Origin: Nitrosomonas sp. | GTDB lineage: Bacteria > Pseudomonadota > Gammaproteobacteria > Burkholderiales > Nitrosomonadaceae | Length of the DNA stretch: 64,000 nt | Direction: 5' to 3' | Assembly: GCA_016721865.1 (NCBI GenBank) | Contig: JADKHF010000053.1 | Span: 62,001 to 126,000, forward strand | Shown: positions 57,601 to 64,000 of the stretch, piece after piece | How positions within the stretch are numbered: the first letter of the stretch is position 1 | How the letters are laid out: every line of letters begins with the position of its first letter | Program-made: the position numbers and the translations under genes | The notes under the pieces: generated by a model | Told to the model about the DNA's origin: nothing | Databases searched by the model: none | Seen by the model: the letters and a program-made list of their open reading frames with translations, nothing else

Positions 57601-58164
57601 TTACGCATGCCCAATTTCATTGGATAGATTCACATAATTAGTAATACCCAGTAATTGCATTGCAGCGGACAGCCTTTCTTCAGACGACATATCAAATATC
57701 ACATCCGCCGAAGCTGGTACCGTTAGCCATGCATTCTGTGCTAATTCATGCTCAATTTGACCCGCAGCCCAGCCAGCATAACCCATCGCAATCAGCACTT
57801 GATCGGGTCCCTCGGCATTTGCTATGGCTTTTAAGATATCCAGCGATGTGGTTAAACCTACTTCTTGATTTACAGTCAATGTAGACTGCCATTTGCCTAC
57901 CGGATGATGTAACACAAATCCGCAATCTAATTGTACAGGCCCGCCAAAAAGTACGGGTGTTGATTCTGCGAGAGAATCAGTCTGAGGAATACCGAGCTGT
58001 TTAAAAAGATTAAGCAGGGTCAGATCAGTGGGTCGATTAATGACGATACCCAGCGCGCCTTGCTCATTGTGCTCACATATATACGTCAAAGTCTTGGCAA
58101 ATACAGAGTCCAGCATTGTCGGCATAGCGATCAAAAAATGGTGTGTCAGATTAATATTTTCCAT
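57601..58164 (-). CDS. yqgE: YqgE/AlgH family protein
   Basis: The 187-residue protein has the DUF179 core: LTHHFLIAMPTMLDSVFAKT, GALGIVINRPTD, LFGGPVQLDCGFVLH and MGYAGWAAGQIEHEL. Its role is unclear. It is first in the yqgE-ruvX-pyrR-pyrB-pyrC' cluster. Confidence 0.94.
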   Translation of the reverse strand: MENINLTHHFLIAMPTMLDSVFAKTLTYICEHNEQGALGIVINRPTDLTLLNLFKQLGIPQTDSLAESTPVLFGGPVQLDCGFVLHHPVGKWQSTLTVNQEVGLTTSLDILKAIANAEGPDQVLIAMGYAGWAAGQIEHELAQNAWLTVPASADVIFDMSSEERLSAAMQLLGITNYVNLSNEIGHA

Positions 58165-58246
58165 TGCAGATGTTTCTCTTCACTTAATGCTTAATCGCGC
58201 TGAACTCTCTTACTTGCCCAATAAGCATATAAATATAATGCCACGC

Positions 58247-58873
58247 TCAAATCCAGTATGCTGTTTGAGTCATTACTTTTGATCCAAGTTTCATAGTGAA
58301 CTTCACCGGTAGCGGCAGTTCTGCGCCACCATATGACAATGCCATGGTCGCATGACTGGCTTCATCAATTTTCATTTGCGTCACAATGGCACGGCTTTTC
58401 TCGTCATTTTGAGGCAAAGACTGCAAATGCCCGGCTAGATGCGCCCCTACTTGGTGTTCCGTTTCAGCCAGGAATCCTAAATTCCATTTATCTCCCAGCA
58501 TTCCCGCTACAACGCCAATAGCAAAAGACCCGCCATACCAGAGTGGGTTGAGTAAGCTTTTACGTCCGCCCAGTTCAGCAATACGGCGCTCTGTCCAAGC
58601 CAAGTGCTCTGTTTCTTCACGTGCAGCCTGCATCAGTGTTTGCTGTACTGTCTCATTACGCGCCGTTAATCCCTGTCCTTGATACAACGCTTGCGCACAG
58701 ACTTCACCCACATGATTCACGCGCATTAATGCACACGATAGCCGTTTCTCTATATCCGTCAATTCAGCTTCTGGCAATTCACTACCCGGAACAGACCGCA
58801 AAGTTTGGGCTGGCGTCAGCAGGGTGCGTAACCCGCTATCAAAACCAATGATAAGCTTATCAATATTAATCAT
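58247..58873 (-). CDS. coq7: 3-demethoxyubiquinol 3-hydroxylase Coq7
   Basis: A di-iron hydroxylase of ubiquinone synthesis: MRVNHVGEVCAQALYQGQGL, REETEHLAWTERRIAELGGR, and a later EVGAH-like/EASH region (KIDEASHATMAL) supply E and H ligands. ATG at 58873 (MINIDKLIIGFD) is preferred over the 58903 frame. It acts at the inner membrane. Confidence 0.94.
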   Translation of the reverse strand: MINIDKLIIGFDSGLRTLLTPAQTLRSVPGSELPEAELTDIEKRLSCALMRVNHVGEVCAQALYQGQGLTARNETVQQTLMQAAREETEHLAWTERRIAELGGRKSLLNPLWYGGSFAIGVVAGMLGDKWNLGFLAETEHQVGAHLAGHLQSLPQNDEKSRAIVTQMKIDEASHATMALSYGGAELPLPVKFTMKLGSKVMTQTAYWI

Positions 58874-58984
58874 AATCCTTACTTCGTGAACCGATAGAAT
58901 CAATTAACCATTATAGGCCGATATTTAGATATTCAGTTACACCTAAATTCTAACCTGCCTACACCTCATAGAAACTTGCCTTCA

Positions 58985-60268
58985 TTATAATTCCAAACCC
59001 ATTTGTCTTGCCAGTAATGTAACTGGGTGCAACACTTCCATGTCTACTCCTTTCTCATACAATCCATTGGCTATATGCATTGCGCAACCAATGTTTGAGG
59101 TCACTAGGTATCGAGCACCACTATCCATCGCCGCAGATAGCTTGGATTCCAGTAGACTATTCGCAATTTCAGGCTGATCCATGAAATAAGTCCCTGCAGC
59201 ACCGCAGCATTGATCATTACCCGGTAAAGACAGTACTTGCACACCAGGTATACGTGCGATCAATTTGTACGGATACACTTGATCTCGCAATACATTACGC
59301 AAGCTGCATGGATCATGCACCAGAATTTTTTGCAGCAATGGCGCTATTTCTACACTCTCCCACCCTTCAGCTGCAGTCAAAAACCGGCTGATGTCAATGA
59401 TCTGACTATGCTCATCAGCCACTCCGGACTCAAGCAACTGCACACCACATCCCGATGCGGTACTGATAATTGTATTCACCTTGAGCCCGGAAAAAACTGA
59501 TTTATTTTGCTGCGCTAATGATGCCGCTTGCTTCAACGCGCCACTATGCTGATGCAGGGCACCACAGCAAGTTTGATCCGGCGGAACATGAACGGTATAG
59601 CCCAAGCGATTCAACACATAAATGCTCGAATTTAATGTTGCGGCATCCGTTATCCGTGCCACACATCCCAAAAACAAACCGACTTCACCCCGCTTTTCGC
59701 CTTCCGCTGGATATATTTCTCTCCAATGATTACCCGAAGCATGCATTCCATCGACAGTTCCTGCATAGGGAAACTTAACCAAAGGAAGCTGCACAATAAA
59801 TTTAAATAATTTATTTTTTCCCAGCTGATTCAGTTTTTGCAGCCATCGTAACCCACCACTTTTCTGTATGAAATAAAACAACTGACGCAAGCGATCAAAA
59901 CGTACAGGCCTGGCAAGCAATTGCTTTTCCAGTACACTGCGCACACTGGCCTTCTGAGTTACCACAAGAGATTTTGAGTGATTCGCAATCAGCGCACGAG
60001 TTTCATCAATCAAACGACCATAGGGAACATTATTCGGACAGGCAGCTTCGCACGCCCGACACGTCAAACAACGATCCATGTGCAGAGCAAATCGCGCATT
60101 CAAGGGAATACGTCCATTAACAATCCCATTCATCAAAGCGATACGCCCACGCGGAGAATCAGCTTCTGATTTAAGCAATCGATAAGTTGGACATTGCGGC
60201 AAACATAATCCGCATGAAACACACTGGTTTGATTCATTAATAAAATCTTTGGAAAACTTTGGAAGCAA
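58985..60268 (-). CDS. glcF: Glycolate oxidase iron-sulfur subunit GlcF
   Basis: The 427-residue protein has two 4Fe-4S motifs (CVSCGLCLPQCP and CLTCRACEAACP) followed by two CCG domains (PPDQTCCGAL and LPGNDQCCGAAG). GlcF passes electrons from the FAD subunits of glycolate dehydrogenase to the quinone pool. glcD and glcE are not in the window. The gene is intact. Confidence 0.93.
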   Translation of the reverse strand: MLPKFSKDFINESNQCVSCGLCLPQCPTYRLLKSEADSPRGRIALMNGIVNGRIPLNARFALHMDRCLTCRACEAACPNNVPYGRLIDETRALIANHSKSLVVTQKASVRSVLEKQLLARPVRFDRLRQLFYFIQKSGGLRWLQKLNQLGKNKLFKFIVQLPLVKFPYAGTVDGMHASGNHWREIYPAEGEKRGEVGLFLGCVARITDAATLNSSIYVLNRLGYTVHVPPDQTCCGALHQHSGALKQAASLAQQNKSVFSGLKVNTIISTASGCGVQLLESGVADEHSQIIDISRFLTAAEGWESVEIAPLLQKILVHDPCSLRNVLRDQVYPYKLIARIPGVQVLSLPGNDQCCGAAGTYFMDQPEIANSLLESKLSAAMDSGARYLVTSNIGCAMHIANGLYEKGVDMEVLHPVTLLARQMGLEL

Positions 60269-60363
60269 TTTATCAATTCCACTATAAATGCGTATATTTA
60301 ATACACTTGTTAATTTCCACTAGTTGAGAGTTTACAATCCAATGAGCGTAATAATTTTATCAC

Positions 60364-60393
60364 TTGTCAGAATTACAGAAATTACTGTAAAAT
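60364..60393 (+). promoter_or_regulatory. Likely promoter of the rpsP operon
   Basis: TTGTCA (60364-60369) and TAAAAT (60388-60393) are 18 bases apart, close to the sigma70 consensus, with the rpsP ATG 55 bases downstream. Confidence 0.55.
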
Positions 60394-60447
60394 TAAAAGT
60401 TATTTCAATTTAGCTTCATAATTATAGACGGGCTTATAGGCAAAAAT

Positions 60448-60714
60448 ATGGTTATTATCAGATTGGCAAGGGGTGGCGCGAGAAAACGTCCATTTTTTAA
60501 TATGGTTGTTGCAAATTCCCGTTATGCACGGGATGGTCGGTTTATAGAACGCGTTGGTTTCTATAACCCCAGAGCTACCGGTGGAGAAGAAACATTGCGG
60601 GTTCAACTTGATCGGGTCGCATATTGGCAATCCCAAGGTGCGCAGCTTTCAACAACAGCTACCCGACTGATCAAACAATTTTCTACCAGCAAAGAAGCGC
60701 CAGCAAATAGCTAA
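60448..60714 (+). CDS. rpsP: 30S ribosomal protein S16
   Basis: The 88-residue protein starts VIIRLARGGARKRPFF and has NSRYARDGRFIERVGFYNP, which is diagnostic of S16. It begins the conserved rpsP-rimM-trmD-rplS operon. Confidence 0.97.
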   Translation: MVIIRLARGGARKRPFFNMVVANSRYARDGRFIERVGFYNPRATGGEETLRVQLDRVAYWQSQGAQLSTTATRLIKQFSTSKEAPANS

Positions 60715-60736
60715 GACAGACAAATCAATTATACCG

Positions 60737-61249
60737 ATGGTAATAATGGGGCATATTATCGGCCCTTTTGGAATCCACGGTTGGATAAAGGTTAATCCCT
60801 ACACTGAATATATCGACGGATTACTGGAATATCCATCATGGTGGCTAAGAAAAGAAAATGATGAATGGCAGGAGGTGCACGTTGAAACCGGACAAATTAA
60901 CGGTAACATCCTAAACACAAAATTCAAGGAATGCACTGATCGCACACAAGCTTCGAAACTTAAAGGAATGCAAATAGCAATTCCACGCAGTCAATTGCCA
61001 GATTTACCAGAAGACGGAGACATTGGGTATTATTGGTCAGACTTGGTAGGTGCTCTAGTGGTTAATTTGAATGGCGAGGAACTTGGTAAAGTTGTAGGTT
61101 TGTTTGAAACGGGCGCGAATGATGTATTACGCATACAGCGCATGGATCAAGAAGGAAAAGAAACTCTAATTCCTTTTATTGAACAGAGTGTCATAAAAGT
61201 TGATTTAAAGCTTTCCCGGATCATAGTTGACTGGAGCACAGACTATTAA
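60737..61249 (+). CDS. rimM: Ribosome maturation factor RimM
   Basis: The protein has the RimM N-terminal barrel (MGHIIGPFGIHGWIKVNPYT) and the PRC-barrel C-terminal part (YYWSDLVGALVVNLNGEELG, LIPFIEQSVIKVDL). It binds S19 and assists 30S head maturation. It is second in the operon and intact. Confidence 0.96.
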   Translation: MVIMGHIIGPFGIHGWIKVNPYTEYIDGLLEYPSWWLRKENDEWQEVHVETGQINGNILNTKFKECTDRTQASKLKGMQIAIPRSQLPDLPEDGDIGYYWSDLVGALVVNLNGEELGKVVGLFETGANDVLRIQRMDQEGKETLIPFIEQSVIKVDLKLSRIIVDWSTDY

Positions 61250-61260
61250 GGTGACAAGCA

Positions 61261-61760
61261 ATGACGTTTGAATGCGATGTCATCACATTATTTCCAGAAA
61301 TGTTCAATGCCATTACGCAATATGGCGTAACAGGAAAGGCAAATAGAAACGCGATCTTTCAACTTAGCACATGGAATCCACGCGACTTTACCCACGACAA
61401 TCATCGTTCAGTAGATGACAGTCCATATGGTGGAGGGCCTGGAATGGTCATGACGGCACAACCATTAGAAGACGCCATTATTCAGGCTAAAGCAAGACAA
61501 AATGCATTGGGTATCGAAAAAACTCAGACTGCCTATCTGACACCCCAAGGAAAGCGGCTAGACCACGAAATGGTCAAACAGCTCAGCACACTCCCGGGTT
61601 TAATTTTGCTCTGCCTATTCGACGTTGGCGCTTACAACAAGCGCTCGGCAGAACATGGTTGAAACGACCTGATTTATTTGAGTTAAAATTTGCACATGGC
61701 ATGACAGTAGAAGAAGAAAAACTTTTGGAAGAATTCAAACAATCCTGTAAATCCAGGTAG
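61261..61760 (+). pseudogene. trmD: tRNA (guanine37-N1)-methyltransferase TrmD with internal deletion
   Basis: The first about 118 residues are normal (FECDVITLFPEMFNAITQYG, SPYGGGPGMVM) up to LILLC. Then, in another frame, comes the normal C-terminal end (IRRWRLQQALGRTWLKRP, FAHGMTVEEEK) to a stop at 61758-61760. The central part, including the trefoil-knot SAM site (GRYEGVDER and the GDYVLSGGE loop), is absent: about 85 codons are missing at about 61614-61617. TrmD is normally essential, so misassembly is likely. Confidence 0.9.
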
Positions 61761-61782
61761 AATCGGCAGAGAGGAAAAAAAA

Positions 61783-62217
61783 ATGAACTTAATCGAACAA
61801 TTAGAAGCAGAAGAAATAAAACGCCTTAACAAAGATATACCTGATTTCTCCCCAGGAGATACGGTAATTGTTAATGTCAATGTTGTTGAAGGTGATCGTA
61901 AACGTGTACAGGCTTATGAAGGTGTTGTGATAGCCAAGCGCAATCGCGGTCTAAACTCAGCATTTACAGTTCGTAAAATCTCAAGCGGCGAAGGCGTAGA
62001 ACGTACCTTTCAAACATACTCGCCGTTGATAGCGAGTATAGAGATCAAGCGGAGAGGCGCTGTTTGCCGTGCAAAACTTTATTATCTTAGAGATCGCGCT
62101 GGTAAATCAGCACGTATCCGTGAAAAGTTACCCGCTCGCATTAGCAACAGTAAAAATTCAACTCAATCAGAGCAAGATTTCACCTCCTCAGACACAACAA
62201 AAGAATCTGCTGTATAG
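61783..62217 (+). CDS. rplS: 50S ribosomal protein L19
   Basis: The L19 domain is complete: FSPGDTVIVNVNVVEGDRKR, YEGVVIAKRNRGLNSAFTVR, GEGVERTFQTYSPLI and RRGAVCRAKLYYLRDRAGKS. A Ser/Thr-rich tail of about 25 residues follows, longer than in most L19 proteins. AGAGGA precedes the ATG at 61783. Confidence 0.97.
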   Translation: MNLIEQLEAEEIKRLNKDIPDFSPGDTVIVNVNVVEGDRKRVQAYEGVVIAKRNRGLNSAFTVRKISSGEGVERTFQTYSPLIASIEIKRRGAVCRAKLYYLRDRAGKSARIREKLPARISNSKNSTQSEQDFTSSDTTKESAV

Positions 62218-62311
62218 TTCTATAAAAGTAATCAGAATAGGGATTCCGTACATTTTGTGGATTAATGCACGGAATTCAGCGTCAAGAAACCTGGTTTTTG
62301 TACGCCTTATT

Positions 62312-62656
62312 TTACTTGAGAAATTCCATTACATTTTCAGGCGGTCGACATAATCTGGCTTTGCTACCACGTACCACGATCGGGCGCTGAATCAGATCTG
62401 GATTATCCACCATCGCTTTAATGATATCGTCATCCGATGCCGTAACTAGGTTTCTCGCCGATGGCTCATCTCTCCGCAAAAGTTCACGCACTGGCAAATT
62501 GAGCTTATTAATCAATTCTCGCAATTTATCAATTGTTAAGAGAGTTTCATAATAATTAATTGATTCAAATTCCTCACCACTCTCTTTAAGCAAAGATAAT
62601 GTCGCCCTACATTTACTGCAGGTAGGTTTCTGATAAATAACTATCTTGTCACTCAT
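62312..62656 (-). CDS. ArsC-family (arsenate reductase-like) protein
   Basis: From ATG 62656 the protein has the thioredoxin-fold motif YQKPTCSKCRATLSLL with the catalytic Cys, YYETLLTIDKLRELI, and the arsenate-binding region QRPIVVRGSKARLCRPPENV. It is the glutaredoxin-dependent ArsC/YffB group. No arsR or arsB is nearby, so a general redox role is possible. Confidence 0.88.
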   Translation of the reverse strand: MSDKIVIYQKPTCSKCRATLSLLKESGEEFESINYYETLLTIDKLRELINKLNLPVRELLRRDEPSARNLVTASDDDIIKAMVDNPDLIQRPIVVRGSKARLCRPPENVMEFLK

Positions 62657-62716
62657 AGACTTTCCCGTTATAGATATAAGGCAAATTCGGGATTCCGCAC
62701 ATGCCAAAAAAATAAT

Positions 62717-63232
62717 TTATTTCACACCACACTCAGATGAAATTGCCTTATACGCAGATGATGAACCACTCAACCCAAAAGTATCGATTGTCTCCGTACC
62801 GCGTGCTGATGCGCCCTTGATTACCAATGAGTTTCCGCGCCTTATACCATCCGTTATTTTATTATCGGTTGCTTCATCAGAAGCCCAGGCTGAATCATCC
62901 TGGGTAAAAAGACGAAAACTCTGATTATTTACTATGACTGTCGCCTCACTGCCTGGCTTGTATGCATAGCCGGCAATATAACTAAAAACATTTTTACTTT
63001 TGTCAGCAGGACGATGCGTAATTAAAGCAAATACATCACCACGCTTTGAGTAATTGCCTTCTGATTTCTTAAACTTACTCACCATATAACAAACTTTGTT
63101 ATTGTTTTCCATAAACATATAGGCCGTCCAGTCACCGTGTTCGCCAATCAATTTTGGCTCTGTGGCTTGAACCGAGTTACACAACGTAAAAACAGCAGCG
63201 GTGATTATTAATTTTCTAAATTTATGCTTCAT
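62717..63232 (-). CDS. Secreted IalB-like (invasion associated locus B) protein
   Basis: A signal peptide ending SVQA^TE is followed by WTAYMFMENNNKVCYMVSKF and the domain pattern of IalB-like proteins, with Cys in VCYM and a final SSECGVK (possible disulfide). Such periplasmic proteins are common in free-living bacteria; the function is unknown and no virulence role is implied. Confidence 0.78.
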   Translation of the reverse strand: MKHKFRKLIITAAVFTLCNSVQATEPKLIGEHGDWTAYMFMENNNKVCYMVSKFKKSEGNYSKRGDVFALITHRPADKSKNVFSYIAGYAYKPGSEATVIVNNQSFRLFTQDDSAWASDEATDNKITDGIRRGNSLVIKGASARGTETIDTFGLSGSSSAYKAISSECGVK

Positions 63233-63334
63233 TTCGGAAACCTTGAGTATTATGGTCGATACGATTTCAATGATAGATCAGATTCAAGCATGCAGCATCT
63301 TCAATCTGAATTTCTTACAATCAGCAGGCAATTT

Positions 63335-63589
63335 CTAACAGCCTTCCATTTTGTATATATAAAAACCATTCTTGTTGATTTCATCAATCACATTTGTTGG
63401 TGCACTCTGGCTGTGACAGAAACTGCATTCCTTGCTGGTGACACTTGCATCACCCTCACCAATTGTAGATAGCCACTGCTTTGCATATTCAACAGCTTTC
63501 TGGTCATCCTTCACGGCCGTGAATACATCGAAATGCATCGTATGCCCATCTTTAGCTTTAACATAAGTATCATAAACATGAATTTGCAT
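63335..63589 (-). CDS. DUF2024 family protein
   Basis: The 84-residue protein starts MQIHVYDTYVKAKDGHTMHF and has CSFCHSQSAPTNVIDEI, the DUF2024 pattern with a CxxC and nearby His. The role is unknown; a metal site is possible. Confidence 0.85.
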   Translation of the reverse strand: MQIHVYDTYVKAKDGHTMHFDVFTAVKDDQKAVEYAKQWLSTIGEGDASVTSKECSFCHSQSAPTNVIDEINKNGFYIYKMEGC

Positions 63590-63756
63590 ATTATTATTTC
63601 CTTGAAAAATAGATTAAAGTAACAAGCGAAAAGTAATAACAGCTATTTTACAAATAAGATTTATTAACTATACCAATTAATCCATCAAACTACCATGAGA
63701 ATTGCACTACCGGCATAACAGAAAAATTGGTTACCATCCGTTGAACGTGGCCTATA

Positions 63757-64000
63757 TTATTTCTTTCTCGCAACAATGACATCATCGCGCGTTGGATTAA
63801 TAAATGTATCAAAATCCGGATCTTTAGAAATCAGCCGATTATGTTCTAAAATCGCTTCTGTTGAGTGAGACACAACATTATGATAATTCTTTCATGGCTA
63901 CACGGCCATGCCACAAAACATTAAATGTTGCAGTTGGTTCTTGAATCAACCAGAGAAATTAAGAGATGAAATTTATACTGTCTTCAATACCTCGTTCAAA
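63757..64000 (-). pseudogene. Unidentified gene fragment reaching the right edge
   Basis: On the minus strand the frame ends FINPTRDDVIVARKK at 63757. Upstream, after one base is added near 63895 (MKKNYHNVVSHSTEAILEHN), it continues as LIQEPTATFNVLWHGRVAM, and beyond an in-frame TAA as FERGIEDSINFIS to the window edge. It looks like one gene with two lesions, family unknown. Confidence 0.35.

Overview
The window looks like a chromosomal segment of a betaproteobacterium, most likely a Nitrosomonas-type ammonia oxidiser (family Nitrosomonadaceae). This is inferred from AT-leaning base composition, a PEP-CTERM protein, a family 2A encapsulin linked to sulfate uptake, and general betaproteobacterial housekeeping genes. 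No amo, hao or 16S gene is present, so the genus is not proven.

Layout. 1-6.1 kb: copper-storage protein fragment, Crp/Fnr regulator, peroxiredoxin, ferritin-like protein, BolA, a lipid-anchored di-haem cytochrome and small genes. 6.1-9.2 kb: accessory stretch with a probable integron cassette (lipoprotein plus attC-like site), a REP-like repeat pair, YCII, DUF4389 and NlpC/P60 genes. 9.2-18.6 kb: chemotaxis operon on the minus strand, transcribed cheY-cheA-cheW-mcp-cheR-cheD-cheB, with an EAL-HDOD gene upstream. 18.9-21.5 kb: SDR oxidoreductase, an unidentified remnant and a decayed IS630 element. 21.6-32.4 kb, all plus strand: yezD, alginate-export-type porin, sulfate-binding protein, a DUF2325-like fragment, a degenerate EAL protein, family 2A encapsulin shell, its cysteine desulfurase cargo, cysT-cysW-cysA, and a second degenerate EAL protein. 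32.8-35.0 kb: PEP-CTERM protein, a small gene, tRNA-Gly and tRNA-Cys. 35.1-44.6 kb: integrated P4-like element (tyrosine integrase, AlpA, TOPRIM-DUF927 replication protein, unknown genes) with candidate att repeats and a long inverted repeat carrying GTCGGG iterons, ending in an IS110 remnant. 45-64 kb: core genes lplT, alr, a parvulin PPIase, yciI-like, yciB, a rubredoxin-reductase-like gene with a decayed rubredoxin gene, mlaA, prlC, pyrC'-pyrB-pyrR-ruvX-yqgE, coq7, glcF, rpsP-rimM-trmD-rplS, an ArsC-like gene, an IalB-like gene and a DUF2024 gene.

How the genes work together. The 21.6-32.4 kb block reads as one sulfur-assimilation unit: an outer-membrane channel, a periplasmic sulfate binder, the CysTWA importer, and a protein nanocompartment that packages a cysteine desulfurase. 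The two flanking EAL-like proteins lack the catalytic motif and may be regulatory or structural partners; this is inference.

Quality warning. About twenty genes, mostly between 3 and 43 kb, are interrupted by single-base indels, nearly all one missing base and often in a short homopolymer. The essential gene trmD lacks about 85 internal codons. This may reflect consensus or assembly error, so the broken genes are reported over their full extents with the likely break positions.
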